Source: Methanosarcinales archaeon Met12
Lineage (GTDB): Archaea > Halobacteriota > UBA148 > JAJOKI01
Assembly: GCA_002813105.2 (NCBI GenBank)
Contig: CP017966.2
Span: 372,001-436,000 of the forward strand
Direction of reading: 5' to 3'
DNA: 64,000 nucleotides
How positions within the stretch are numbered: position 1 is the stretch's first letter; the number at the start of each line of letters is the position of its first letter. Below, in pieces: positions 53,503 to 62,837 of the stretch. The position numbers and the translations under genes are program-made. Below the pieces are notes generated by a model. It ran no database searches, was not told the origin of the DNA, and saw only the letters and a list, made by a program, of their open reading frames with translations.

Positions 53503-54072
53503 CTAAATCACACCGGTTCCATAGCCTTCCGCAATCTTCCTGGTTTCGATATGTTCGCATTCCGGACACTTGAGCATATCGTCCTCTCTTTTCAACACGG
53601 TTCTGCACCTGGAACAAATGGCTTTTATGACTCCCAGATCCCTGCCATCGGTACTGAGTCTCAACGTCTTGGCATCGATGACCTTCCCCAGTACGATGTC
53701 CATGAAACCAAATTCATGGCTTAGCTCTTTTACGTATGCATTTTTTATGTTTGAGATATGAATCGCGCCACGATCCGAGGTCGCTAGTTCTCTGTCCTCA
53801 CGCCCTTTTATGCGTGCAATATCCACGAGGACGACTGAACTCTTAAGATCTGAGACCCTCCCTATGACGATATCCCCAACTTTTGGAACGGGTGGCGTGT
53901 CCGTCCGAGGTATTACAGATGCGCTCCTCTCCTTCGTATCGATCTCGATAATCCCGATGTTCGCCGCATAAATGTTGCCTGCCTCTTCATAGGTTCCAAC
54001 ACCATTTAGAAATTCTTCGGAGGTTCCGATAAAATCGCCAGGTATGACGAAATCACTTTTTGTTTTTTGCAT
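53503..54072 (-). CDS. csl4: Exosome RNA-binding protein Csl4
   Basis: 189 residues. N-terminal beta domain, central S1 domain (G-D-I-V-I-G-R-V near residue 66), and C-terminal zinc ribbon C-S-R-C...C-P-E-C. Forms the cap of the archaeal exosome. Confidence 0.93.
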   Translation of the reverse strand: MQKTKSDFVIPGDFIGTSEEFLNGVGTYEEAGNIYAANIGIIEIDTKERSASVIPRTDTPPVPKVGDIVIGRVSDLKSSVVLVDIARIKGREDRELATSDRGAIHISNIKNAYVKELSHEFGFMDIVLGKVIDAKTLRLSTDGRDLGVIKAICSRCRTVLKREDDMLKCPECEHIETRKIAEGYGTGVI

Positions 54073-54160
54073 TTTTTTTATCTCCCTTTCGACATCTAAC
54101 TATTCGTTCATTCCTATAATCTTTTCTACCCCAATCAACTTTGCTCCAACTGTAAACGTT

Positions 54161-54559
54161 TCACAGGCTTGTAAGCGTCTCTATCCCCTCTATCTCAGAA
54201 CAATGTTCATCATCTGTGAAAATATATCTTGTCTCCAAGAACTTGGCTGTAGCTGCTATTACGGCATCAGCTATTGGTATGGGATACTTTGTTTTTATCT
54301 CACCAGCTATTTTAGCCACATCCACGCCAACAGGCACTTTTTCCAAAACAGACGCAACTAGATAATCATATCTTTCTTCAGCTCTCTTTTTGCTCTTTCT
54401 TGCAAGAATATAATAGACCTCAATAAGCATAATCGTGGATATCGCACCGATAATCTCTCCTCTCTCAATTTTTTCCATAGCATCTAATGTCCTCTTTGCA
54501 CCCCGCTCTCCTTTAAAGAATTTCAGCAACATCATTGTGTCGAAAACTATCGTCTTCAT
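54161..54559 (-). CDS. vapC: VapC-like PIN-domain RNase toxin
   Basis: 132 residues. The PIN acidic residues can be seen: F-D-T near the start, E in I-E-V-Y-Y near residue 47, D in I-A-D-A-V-I-A near residue 99, and T-D-D-E-H near residue 115. It overlaps the antitoxin by 4 nt. It probably cleaves tRNA or rRNA when freed. Confidence 0.85.
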   Translation of the reverse strand: MKTIVFDTMMLLKFFKGERGAKRTLDAMEKIERGEIIGAISTIMLIEVYYILARKSKKRAEERYDYLVASVLEKVPVGVDVAKIAGEIKTKYPIPIADAVIAATAKFLETRYIFTDDEHCSEIEGIETLTSL

Positions 54560-54804
54560 TCTAATTTCTCCAGCCTTCTATCCCATGCTCTTCGTAGCTC
54601 CTCGACCTCTTTATCCACATCTACGCCCATGAGAATGTCTGAATCAACACCAAACAACTCCGTAAGTCTTGGGGTTTTTTTCAAGATTACCTCGTCCTTT
54701 TGCTCCCCTATCATAATTCTCATACCTGCCTCAAACCCTTGTTTTCTCCTTATGCCCCTTGGGATTGTTATTCTTCCTCTTTTGTCTATCAGTGCAACTT
54801 CCAT
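54556..54804 (-). CDS. vapB: VapB-like AbrB/MazE-fold antitoxin
   Basis: 82 residues from ATG 54804. V-A-L-I-D-K-R-G-R-I-T-I-P-R-G-I-R is the swapped-hairpin AbrB motif; the C-terminal helix (E-E-L-R-R-A-W-D-R-R-L) should contact VapC. An upstream in-frame start at 54840 has no good site. Confidence 0.85.
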   Translation of the reverse strand: MEVALIDKRGRITIPRGIRRKQGFEAGMRIMIGEQKDEVILKKTPRLTELFGVDSDILMGVDVDKEVEELRRAWDRRLEKLE

Positions 54805-54951
54805 CTTACCCACCAATACAATTAAATTTTTAATTCCCACTATTTAAATCTTACCCATAATAAACTACACACAGAATAGAGAGGTAATTCTTCTGAGCAG
54901 ATATGCGACTGTTGCTACGTCGACATGTTCACGGGCGAAATCGTCCCTAAG

Positions 54952-55947
54952 TCATCGAGTCGAAATAAAAAGGCAGCCGCCCAGAATCTCATCGAACTCG
55001 ATTTCATCCCAGCCCCGCTCGCCCAATACGACCTCGAACTCTATGGGTGTCAGCATTGGCACTTTAAACATCGCGACGTCATCGATGGCTATGCGCGGAC
55101 ATCCCGTATTTACAAACGCATCGGCTTTAAAGGAGTTTAAGCGTTCGGGCGTTATCTCGTCCATCGAGATCAGATATGCGACAAGGCCTTTTTTTCTGGC
55201 TTTCTTCCATAATTTATCTGCCAGATCCACCCTCATCTGGCCACTCTTAGTGCAAATTATGATGCCAAATGTCTCTGCATCCAGTGCTCTTGCGATAATT
55301 GCGTGTCGCTGTCGAAGGATCGGCTCTGGATTAGTCTCCCGTACTTCATTTGACATCGGGTCTGCTATGATGACACGCTTGGAGGTAGCAAGAGTAACAC
55401 CCAATGGGTGGAAGTTCCCACTTCCGATGTAGATGAATTCGTCCGCATTCACTTGTGCGGCAGAAAAATTACATCCGAGTACCTGCCCTTTGTATTTCAA
55501 TCGCGAATCGACCCTTCCGATGATGCACGTCTTTCCATGTCGTGATAAAATATCATGTGCCTCTTCCAATTTGTGAACGTGTTGAACTGTAGTAATCAGC
55601 CCGATCACATCTCCTTTTAGAATTTTTACGGCCTGTTCCATCACTGGGCGTATATCGACATCTGATCGTGTTTCGATAAAGATGACATCATCGACGCTTC
55701 GATGTGCATGCCCGAAATGAAATAAGACGTCAACATGAGTCTGCAGTATAACGTCCACATCACAGGCACCGTAGCAGGGATTCCCTGAAATATACGAAAT
55801 AGCGCCTGTTCGCTCCTGAATCTCCTTGGCTATTGCAGGTCCAAACCGCTTGAGCCCTTCTGGAAATTGTAGCCCGACCTTTTTTGCACCCCTTTTTTCT
55901 ATGGCATCTATTACCCACTCTAAATCAAAGTCAAAAGTAGCGCTCAG
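54952..55947 (-). CDS. dph2: Diphthamide synthase Dph2, probable CTG start
   Basis: 331 residues from CTG 55947. The three cluster cysteines are in N-P-C-Y-G-A-C-D near residue 59, L-G-C-N-F near residue 163 and N-T-G-C-P near residue 287. It is the radical [4Fe-4S] enzyme for the first step of diphthamide on EF2. The N-terminal region L-S-A-T-F-D-F-D-L...[10 protein letters not shown] lies before the first GTG at 55758. CTG follows GGAGGG by six bases and overlaps the hpt stop as CTGA. Confidence 0.88.
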   Translation of the reverse strand: MSATFDFDLEWVIDAIEKRGAKKVGLQFPEGLKRFGPAIAKEIQERTGAISYISGNPCYGACDVDVILQTHVDVLFHFGHAHRSVDDVIFIETRSDVDIRPVMEQAVKILKGDVIGLITTVQHVHKLEEAHDILSRHGKTCIIGRVDSRLKYKGQVLGCNFSAAQVNADEFIYIGSGNFHPLGVTLATSKRVIIADPMSNEVRETNPEPILRQRHAIIARALDAETFGIIICTKSGQMRVDLADKLWKKARKKGLVAYLISMDEITPERLNSFKADAFVNTGCPRIAIDDVAMFKVPMLTPIEFEVVLGERGWDEIEFDEILGGCLFISTR

Positions 55948-56531
55948 TTGAAACCCTCCTGAGTTTCGGTATCTGCACTATCTTTGATGATGATTCCATC
56001 CTCAGAAACATCGAGAGCAAGCAGTACCTTCGGCAGATAACCCATCTCTTTAATATCCTCGATGCCACTGCCCCTGGTGAACACGACGACGATGTCTTTT
56101 ATCTCTGCACCTGCCATTTCAAGGGCTTTGGTCGCCGCTTTCATCGTGCCCCCCGTGCTTATGACATCATCAACGATGATTACGCGGTCCCCTTTATGAA
56201 TTCCGTTTAGATACAGCTCGCCCTTTGAGTAACCTGTAACCTGATGCACAGCGATCTCGCCTGATACCCCATACCTCTTCTTTCTGATGATCACAAGAGG
56301 AATGTGAGTAAGCAGCGAAAGAGCGGTTCCGATGTGAATTCCCATAGCCTCGACCGTAACGATCTTGTCAACGTCCATATCCGCGATCTTGGCAATATGT
56401 GCCGCCACCTCCAGGATAAGTTCTGGCTTCAACTCAGGTATGCCATCGGTTATCGGATGGATGAAGTAACTGTAATCTCCACGCTTAACGATGGGCACGC
56501 CGCTTAATGACTTTTTTAATACGTTTAGCAG
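55944..56531 (-). CDS. hpt: Hypoxanthine/guanine phosphoribosyltransferase, probable CTG start
   Basis: 195 residues from CTG 56531. PRPP-binding motif [13 protein letters not shown] near residue 120; purine salvage enzyme of archaeal type. A GTG at 56498 would drop eleven residues ([11 protein letters not shown]) that match the usual N-terminus and has no ribosome-binding site, whereas CTG is preceded by GGGGGTGA at five bases. dph2 follows with a CTGA overlap. Confidence 0.88.
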   Translation of the reverse strand: MLNVLKKSLSGVPIVKRGDYSYFIHPITDGIPELKPELILEVAAHIAKIADMDVDKIVTVEAMGIHIGTALSLLTHIPLVIIRKKRYGVSGEIAVHQVTGYSKGELYLNGIHKGDRVIIVDDVISTGGTMKAATKALEMAGAEIKDIVVVFTRGSGIEDIKEMGYLPKVLLALDVSEDGIIIKDSADTETQEGFN

Positions 56532-56573
56532 TTAATTCACCCCCTGCTCCTTCTCCACTTCTCCGTCTCTTCT

Positions 56574-57701
56574 CTACTTTTCTATCACATCACCCAGGTC
56601 AGCAAGAAAGATATTCAAGGTCTCCTCAGTCATATGGGGCATCATCACCAACCTTAGCCCCTTGGGTTTTGGCGTAGTGGATACATACCAATTTCGCTCT
56701 TCGAGCATGGGGACAACAGTATCTACAGATGGTATTCGGAGCACAACTATGTTGGTAACTGGCTTGATGAACGTCTCGATTCCAAATTTTTCTGCCCATT
56801 TCTCGACCGTCGAGGTCAAATTCATGCAGTGTTTTACGATGCGCCGATATCCTTCGTACCCAAAATGCTTGAATATCGCATATGTAGCTGCTATAGAGGC
56901 ACCAGTTCTGGTCCCAGTTAGCGAGTGCTGTTTTTTGGATACGAGATATGGCGTCGATGTTGCAAGCTTTTCCATATGCGATTCGTGCCTGAAGAGTAAT
57001 CCGCTAGATGGTATCGTCCCGGCGCCCATTTTGTGCGGGTCCACCATAATAGAAGATACTCCCTCAACGCCAAAGTCAAACGGATGTTTTTTGTCCAGGA
57101 ACGGAATTACTAGACCACCAAATGCCGCATCCACGTGCAGATACACATTGCTGGACAGTGCAAGCTCTGCCAGTTCGTCAATGGGGTCTATCTGCCCAAA
57201 TTCAGTCGTACCTGCTATTCCGACAAGAGCCACGGTGCTCTCATCAATCAAATCTTCCACAGATGCTGGGCACACCCTATAATGTTCGTCTAGCGACGCT
57301 TTTTTAAGTTCCAACCCGAGCACGTCAGCTGCTTTATCGAACGAAAAGTGCGCGGATTCAGGGATGATTATATTCGGATTTGGTGTGCGTCTGAGATTCC
57401 TCGCCACTCTAAGCGCCTGAATATTTGATTCGGTACCACCTGTCGTGATGTATCCCGAAGCACACGGTGCGCCCAGCAATTTGCCGAGCATGCCCACTAC
57501 GTTGTTTTCAACTTCCTTGGTGCCAGGAAATAAATATGGGTCGCCAAGGTTCGTTTCTATGTACTGCATGTGCGCCTTGATTGCCAGAGGATGCGGCCTT
57601 GTACACATTGAGCTGAGTACGCGGCCGAATGGCACGTCCCTTTTTCTGTGCTCCTTCATCAATTGCAGTACAGTTCTCTCAGCAACCCCTTTCTCGTCCA
57701 T
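56574..57701 (-). CDS. mfnA: Tyrosine/aspartate decarboxylase MfnA
   Basis: 375 residues. PLP-dependent group II decarboxylase with G-G-T-E-S-N near residue 87, H-V-D-A-A-F-G-G and the PLP lysine in V-D-P-H-K-M-G near residue 223. In methanogens it makes tyramine for methanofuran; some homologues act on aspartate to give beta-alanine for CoA. Either is possible. Confidence 0.9.
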   Translation of the reverse strand: MDEKGVAERTVLQLMKEHRKRDVPFGRVLSSMCTRPHPLAIKAHMQYIETNLGDPYLFPGTKEVENNVVGMLGKLLGAPCASGYITTGGTESNIQALRVARNLRRTPNPNIIIPESAHFSFDKAADVLGLELKKASLDEHYRVCPASVEDLIDESTVALVGIAGTTEFGQIDPIDELAELALSSNVYLHVDAAFGGLVIPFLDKKHPFDFGVEGVSSIMVDPHKMGAGTIPSSGLLFRHESHMEKLATSTPYLVSKKQHSLTGTRTGASIAATYAIFKHFGYEGYRRIVKHCMNLTSTVEKWAEKFGIETFIKPVTNIVVLRIPSVDTVVPMLEERNWYVSTTPKPKGLRLVMMPHMTEETLNIFLADLGDVIEK

Positions 57702-57724
57702 CGCTTAGACCCAAACCAACACCA

Positions 57725-59986
57725 CTATAGAGACTTCCTTGCAGCTTCGAGAAGTATCTGTTTCTCTGTTCTGGCGACCATTTCCCTGACCGATTCGACT
57801 GCATCAATATTGGCAGAGATGCTCGTAATGCCCAGTTCTACCAACTTTCGCGCCATCTCTGGAGACGAGCCTGCCTGCCCGCATATAGAGGACTTAACGC
57901 CTGCCCTGTTGCATTCCCGAATTACGTGCTCAATCAGCTTCAGAACCGCTGGATGTTGCTCATCATATAGATACGCCACGTTCTCGTTATTCCTGTCAAC
58001 CGCAAGCGTATATTGCGTCAGGTCGTTGGTGCCAAACGAGACGAAGTCAAGTCCCTCTTCTATAAACTGATCGATAATCAAAGCGGATGCAGGAGTCTCG
58101 ACCATTATGCCAAGTTCGATCTTGTCAAGATTCAGTCCGACTTCGACCATAATCTCCTTTGCCCTGCGTAATTCCATCGGATGCTGAACCAGTGGGAGCA
58201 TTATCCCGATGTTGTTGTATCCCAGTTCATATAACTTCCTGAACGCTTGTAGCTCGAGTTTGAAATGTTCGACGTCGCCTAAATCCCGCCGAATACCGCG
58301 CCACCCCATCATCGGATTGTGCTCCTTGGGTTCATCCTCTCCGCCCTGCATGCTCCTGAATTCGTCAGTCGGTGCATCAATCGTCCTGACCCATACGGGG
58401 TTGGGATAAAACGCATCGGCGACCGTTTGTATTCCCTTTACCAGCTGGGCAACATACTCCTCTGATTTGCCTTCTTTGATATACAATTGTGGGTGCTTAT
58501 TTAGCCCGAGGAGCATATGTTCGATTCGCAATAATCCCACGCCATCCGCACCAGTTGCCGATGCTTTTTGGGCTGCTTCTGGGATGGATATGTTTACTTT
58601 TACCTCGGTTACTGTAACCTGTTTTGTCGTTACCATGGGAGCGGTGACTACTTGTTCGTCCCGTACGGTTCGACCAACCTTTCCTTTGTATACGTGCCCT
58701 TTCTCGCCGTCTATCGTTACGACCATGCCATCTTTCAACACGTTCGTGCCTTCCTTAGTTCCAACAACAGCAGGCGTGCCGAGTTCGCGCGATACGATAG
58801 CAGCATGACATGTTAATCCTCCTTCGTCGGTGATGATGCCTGCTGCCCTCTTCATGGCAGGAACCATGTCCGGCATGGTCATGGTGGTGACCAAAATATC
58901 GCCTTCATTCACCCTGTCCATCTCATCGAGCTTCATCACGACCTTGACCGTCCCGTATGCAATGCCCGGTGATGCGCCAAGTCCTTCCAGTATCAGCTTA
59001 TCAATGGTCTTTTCTGGCCCCTTCTCCTTTTTCTGAATCGTCGTTACCGGCCTGGATTGCAGCATATAAATTTTATCATCTTTTATGGCCCATTCGACGT
59101 CCTGCGGGTAATCATAATGTGTTTCTACAAGTTCCCCGAGTTCACTTAGCTTCATCACTTCGTCGTCTCTCAGCACAGCTTTGTCCACCAGACCTGTGGG
59201 AACTTGTTTACTGATGGTCTTTCCGGTCTTAGGGTCTCTGATATGCATGATTTTCTTACTTCCAATATCGCGTTGTGCGATCCTCCCAGTCCTCCGATCT
59301 ACCACATAGCTGTCCGGTGACACGGATCCTGCAACCACGGTTTCTCCCAGGCCCCAGTTTGCCTCGATGACTGTCAGCGGCTCACCCGACATCGGATGTG
59401 ATGTGAACATGACGCCTGCCCTATCTGCATCAACCATCGTCTGCACAATCACGGAGATGTTTACCTGCTCATGTTTAAATCCCTGCTTTACCCGATAGAA
59501 TATCGCCCTTGCACCATACAGGGATGCCCAACATCGCTTCACCGTATTCACAACGGCCTCGCCCCCCTTGATATTTAAGAATGAGTCCTGCTGGCCTGCA
59601 AAGGATGCGTCGGGCAGGTCTTCCGCAGTTGCACTGGACCTGACAGCGACGAAAACCTCCCCGCCCTCTCTTTTGCACAATTCATCATACGCGGCAAGAA
59701 TTTCCTTCTCGATTTTTTTGGGCATCTCTGTCTCGATGACTAATTTTTTGGCTGTCTTTTCCGCCTGTTTCAGCTCTTCTGTATCGTTCACGTCTACTTT
59801 TAGCGATTCAAATATCTTGTCGGCGATTTTGGCGTCGTCTATGAATTGTCTGAATGCCTGCGCAGTCACCGCAAAACCTCTCGGCACAGGCAATTCCTCT
59901 TTTATCATTTCCCCCAAACTCGCCCCTTTGCCGCCCACAACTGCTATGTCCTTTGACCCTACTTCTTCTAACCATACTATTATCAT
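57725..59986 (-). CDS. ppsA: Phosphoenolpyruvate synthase
   Basis: 753 residues. N-terminal ATP-binding domain (G-G-K-G-A-S-L-G-E-M), phosphohistidine in G-G-L-T-C-H-A-A-I near residue 394, and C-terminal TIM barrel with C-G-Q-A-G-S-S near residue 709. Converts pyruvate to PEP for gluconeogenesis. The XRE regulator gene ends 2 nt upstream. Confidence 0.95.
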   Translation of the reverse strand: MIIVWLEEVGSKDIAVVGGKGASLGEMIKEELPVPRGFAVTAQAFRQFIDDAKIADKIFESLKVDVNDTEELKQAEKTAKKLVIETEMPKKIEKEILAAYDELCKREGGEVFVAVRSSATAEDLPDASFAGQQDSFLNIKGGEAVVNTVKRCWASLYGARAIFYRVKQGFKHEQVNISVIVQTMVDADRAGVMFTSHPMSGEPLTVIEANWGLGETVVAGSVSPDSYVVDRRTGRIAQRDIGSKKIMHIRDPKTGKTISKQVPTGLVDKAVLRDDEVMKLSELGELVETHYDYPQDVEWAIKDDKIYMLQSRPVTTIQKKEKGPEKTIDKLILEGLGASPGIAYGTVKVVMKLDEMDRVNEGDILVTTMTMPDMVPAMKRAAGIITDEGGLTCHAAIVSRELGTPAVVGTKEGTNVLKDGMVVTIDGEKGHVYKGKVGRTVRDEQVVTAPMVTTKQVTVTEVKVNISIPEAAQKASATGADGVGLLRIEHMLLGLNKHPQLYIKEGKSEEYVAQLVKGIQTVADAFYPNPVWVRTIDAPTDEFRSMQGGEDEPKEHNPMMGWRGIRRDLGDVEHFKLELQAFRKLYELGYNNIGIMLPLVQHPMELRRAKEIMVEVGLNLDKIELGIMVETPASALIIDQFIEEGLDFVSFGTNDLTQYTLAVDRNNENVAYLYDEQHPAVLKLIEHVIRECNRAGVKSSICGQAGSSPEMARKLVELGITSISANIDAVESVREMVARTEKQILLEAARKSL

Positions 59987-59988
59987 GT

Positions 59989-60375
59989 TTAAACCTCCTC
60001 ACGATCGAGGGTTCTCGATTTGAGTGCAATATTTAATATCATATCGACTTTCTCGGGTTGAATCCCAAATTCCCTTGCAATTCGCTTGAGAAGGGGAAAT
60101 TCAATTTCATGACCATGTGCTCTGGACGCCCGTATCACCTCTATCATAGTCAGAACACCAGTTAAATTTTGAACGAAATGAATGGTAGGATTCGTCATGC
60201 CTCTCTCGATGCGAGATATGGTCTCACGACGTAAGTTTAATAAATTGGCTACCTGTCTCTGAGCCATTCCATATTTTTTTCGGTACATCTTAATTGTGGC
60301 TCCAACTTCCGATGATATCACGATGGTGCCTGCAATGTGCTGCGCAAACTTGACCAACCAGTCAGGCGTGTACAT
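59989..60375 (-). CDS. XRE-type transcription regulator upstream of ppsA
   Basis: 128 residues with a helix-turn-helix (Q-R-Q-V-A-N-L-L-N-L-R-R-E-T-I-S-R-I-E-R-G) near residues 39-59. It is coupled to ppsA and has a perfect palindrome at 60390-60410 just before its start, so it probably controls ppsA and itself. Confidence 0.8.
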   Translation of the reverse strand: MYTPDWLVKFAQHIAGTIVISSEVGATIKMYRKKYGMAQRQVANLLNLRRETISRIERGMTNPTIHFVQNLTGVLTMIEVIRASRAHGHEIEFPLLKRIAREFGIQPEKVDMILNIALKSRTLDREEV

Positions 60376-60389
60376 GGTTTTCCCCCATT

Positions 60390-60410
60390 ATGTTACATAT
60401 CACGTAACAT
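60390..60410. promoter_or_regulatory. Palindrome before the XRE gene
   Basis: ATGTTAC-N7-GTAACAT, 7-bp perfect arms, ending 15 bp upstream of the XRE start codon and therefore near its transcription start. A likely operator. Confidence 0.55.
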
Positions 60411-60462
60411 AAATTCTACCAAGGTCAATAAGAAGTAGGAACTATTTAAGTTTTTTGATTAT

Positions 60463-60481
60463 TGTGGCATATTATGTCACA
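60463..60481. promoter_or_regulatory. Palindrome in the XRE/serA gap
   Basis: TGTG-G-CATATTATG-T-CACA, an imperfect 19-bp palindrome about 70 bp from the first one. It lies on the serA side of the divergent gap and overlaps an A+T-rich stretch that could be a TATA region. It may bind the same regulator, though the half-sites differ. Confidence 0.4.
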
Positions 60482-60496
60482 GATTGGATATGTGGT

Positions 60497-60537
60497 AGAT
60501 GCACCAGACCTGAAACTCTAAAGGAGTTTCGACATGC
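60497..60537 (+). repeat. Two-hairpin palindromic element, partial copy C
   Basis: Contains GCACCAGA (as in copy B) followed by GAAACTC-TAAA-GGAGTTTC and CGACATGCG, comparable with the second hairpin and end of copy A. Hairpin 1 is largely missing. It lies in the serA leader, 54 bp before the proposed start. Confidence 0.5.
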
Positions 60538-60590
60538 GCTCAGAACGAAAAGATGAAAAGGTAGTAATTCAATGGTTATTGGGGATTAAA

Positions 60591-62165
60591 TTGAAAGTTC
60601 TCATCACCGACTCCCTCTCTAAAGACGGGACTGAACTACTAAAAAAGGAGGCAGACGTAGATGTGGCAACCGACCTCTCCGAGAAGGAGCTTGTTATGCG
60701 CATCAAAGACTATGATGCCCTTATCGTCAGGAGCGGAACACAGGTAACACGAGACGTCATAAACGCTGGACGGAGGTTAAAAGTCATCGGGCGCGCAGGA
60801 GTGGGCGTGGATAACATCGATGTGGGGGCTGCTACCGAACGCGGCATCATCGTCCTAAACGCCCCAGAAGGAAATACGGTATCGGCAGCAGAACACGCCA
60901 TTGCGATGATGATGTCCCTCTCCAAGAATATCCCCCCTGCCGATGAATCCGTAAAGAGGGGAGAATGGACTAGAAGCAAGTTCGTGGGAGTGGAGGTTCG
61001 CAATAAGGTTCTCGGAATTATCGGACTTGGACGTGTCGGCGCCGAGGTCGCAAAAATAGCGCATGGACTTGGGATGCATATTTTGGCGTATGATCCGTTT
61101 ATATCCGTAGAGAGGGCTGAGGAACTGGGAGTTCGACTCGCTAAAATAGACGATGTCGTCAGCAAAGCGGATTTCATAACGATTCACGCACCGCTGACCA
61201 AAGAGAGTCATCATTCAATCGGTAAAAAAGAATTTGAAAGGATGAAGGGCGGCGTCAGAATCATAAACTGCGCCAGAGGCGGCATAATCGATGAGAAGGC
61301 ATTATATGGGGCGATTAAAAGCGGGAAAGTTGCTGGTGCAGCGCTGGATGTATTCGAGCAGGAACCCCCTGTAGATAGCCCCTTATTAGAATTGGATAGC
61401 GTCATCATGACGCCGCATCTGGGAGCTTCGACACGAGAGGCGCAGATTAACGTTGCGGTCAGCGTCGCAGAGGGCGTGATAGATGCATTGAAGGAAAAAC
61501 CTGTTAGAAACGCAGTTAATATGCCAGCCATCAAGCCAGATGTCCTCGCCCTCATTAAACCCTATTTGACGTTAGCAGAAAAACTTGGGCGCCTGTCCGT
61601 CCAGTTGATTGATGGTCGCATAAACACCGTAGAGGCCATGTACAGCGGAGAGGTCGCAGAACGCGACACCGGCCCGCTCACGACCACGATATTGAAGGGG
61701 ATACTCGACCCCATACTTTCTGAGCCAGTAAACTTCGTTAACGCACCCGTTATTGCCAAAAACAGAGGGATAAAGGTCATAGAACGCAAGGTCGGAGCAA
61801 GTGAAGACTTCACGGGATTGATCACGGTCGTGGTTAGAACTGCAGACGATGAAAAGGGCGTTGCAGGAACATTATTTGGAAAGAATGATGCCAGAATCGT
61901 GCGGATAGATAATTACCACATAGATGCGCTGCCATCTGGATATATGTTAATATCCAAACATATCGATAAACCAGGCATTATCGGACATGTCGGAATGATA
62001 CTGGGCAAAAATAACATCAACATAGCCGGGATGCAGGTGGGACGTGAATCGATCGGCGGCGAAGCGGTGATGGTGTTAAACATCGATGGCCCGGTCTCAG
62101 ATGGCATACTGAAGCAAATCGAGGCAGTGGATGGTATTCAAAATATTAAACTCGTCGTGCTTTAA
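60591..62165 (+). CDS. serA: D-3-phosphoglycerate dehydrogenase
   Basis: 524 residues from TTG 60591, behind GGGGAT; an ATG at 60534 would add 19 residues that fall in the repeat element and have no family match. NAD site G-I-I-G-L-G-R-V-G near residue 144, substrate-binding and ACT domains at the C-terminus (D-K-P-G-I-I-G-H-V-G near residue 460). First step of serine synthesis. Confidence 0.93.
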   Translation: MKVLITDSLSKDGTELLKKEADVDVATDLSEKELVMRIKDYDALIVRSGTQVTRDVINAGRRLKVIGRAGVGVDNIDVGAATERGIIVLNAPEGNTVSAAEHAIAMMMSLSKNIPPADESVKRGEWTRSKFVGVEVRNKVLGIIGLGRVGAEVAKIAHGLGMHILAYDPFISVERAEELGVRLAKIDDVVSKADFITIHAPLTKESHHSIGKKEFERMKGGVRIINCARGGIIDEKALYGAIKSGKVAGAALDVFEQEPPVDSPLLELDSVIMTPHLGASTREAQINVAVSVAEGVIDALKEKPVRNAVNMPAIKPDVLALIKPYLTLAEKLGRLSVQLIDGRINTVEAMYSGEVAERDTGPLTTTILKGILDPILSEPVNFVNAPVIAKNRGIKVIERKVGASEDFTGLITVVVRTADDEKGVAGTLFGKNDARIVRIDNYHIDALPSGYMLISKHIDKPGIIGHVGMILGKNNINIAGMQVGRESIGGEAVMVLNIDGPVSDGILKQIEAVDGIQNIKLVVL

Positions 62166-62179
62166 ATAACGGCTTTAGA

Positions 62180-62292
62180 CGTCCCAGCCGGGACTTGAAC
62201 CCGGGTCTTAGGCTATCTGCAAGTTTTCCATCAACGCTTTTTGCGAAAAGGGTTGCCGCAGGCCTAAAGGATATCCGCTACCCTACTGGGAC
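62180..62292 (-). tRNA. tRNA-Arg(GCG) with a 41-nt intron
   Basis: Exon 1 is 62256-62292 and exon 2 is 62180-62214. Acceptor GTCCCAG/CTGGGAC, anticodon stem UAGGC/GCCUA, loop CUGCGGA with anticodon GCG, T-arm CCGGG-TTCAAGT-CCCGG, discriminator G. The splice motif has CUGC:GCAG between bulges GGC and AUA; the inner helix is weak. Its first ten bases overlap the 3' end and stop codon of ppa. Confidence 0.9.
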
Positions 62293-62822
62293 TTTTTATA
62301 TTCTTCTTTATATAACTTTATTGATTTCTCAATCGACCTCTTTGCCTCTTCCGCACCTTTCCATCCCACCAATTCTACTTTTTTCCCTTCGAGCTCTTTA
62401 TACACCTGGAAGAAGTGCGCTATTTCCCTTAAGTTCTGATGCGGTATATCTTCCATATCTCTTGCCTCTCCAAATCTTGGGTCATGTTTTGGCACGCAGA
62501 GTAGCTTATCGTCTTGCTTGCCCACATCCATGAGTCTCAGCATGGCTATAGGTCTACATTCTATCAATATCCCTGGATGTGTCGGATTTGTCACAAGCAC
62601 CAGTGCGTCGAGTGCATCTCCATCCTCTGCCAATGTCTGTGGCATTATCCCATAGTCCCCTGGATAATGGAAGGGAGAGAATAACACCCTATCCAGCTTG
62701 AATATGTTGCGCTTCTTGTCATATTCGTATTTGTTCTGGGAGCCTTTCGGTATCTCCACTATCACGTTAATTATGTGCGGTGGCCTTTCTCCTGGCTCTA
62801 TATCATGCCACATATTCCCCAT
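62283..62822 (-). CDS. ppa: Inorganic pyrophosphatase (soluble, class I)
   Basis: 179 residues. D-G-D-A-L-D-A-L-V near residues 66-74 holds the metal-binding aspartates, and Y-P-G-D-Y-G and E-I-P-K-G-S are family motifs. Hydrolyses PPi in the cytoplasm. The stop codon lies inside the tRNA-Arg gene, so mRNA and tRNA are probably cut from one transcript. Confidence 0.93.
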   Translation of the reverse strand: MGNMWHDIEPGERPPHIINVIVEIPKGSQNKYEYDKKRNIFKLDRVLFSPFHYPGDYGIMPQTLAEDGDALDALVLVTNPTHPGILIECRPIAMLRLMDVGKQDDKLLCVPKHDPRFGEARDMEDIPHQNLREIAHFFQVYKELEGKKVELVGWKGAEEAKRSIEKSIKLYKEEYKKSQ

Positions 62823-62837
62823 TTCACTTCACCTCTC

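Noticed and set aside
60534-60590. ATG 60534 as the serA start
   Set aside because: The added 19 residues are outside the family and overlap the palindromic element. TTG 60591 has a proper ribosome-binding site.
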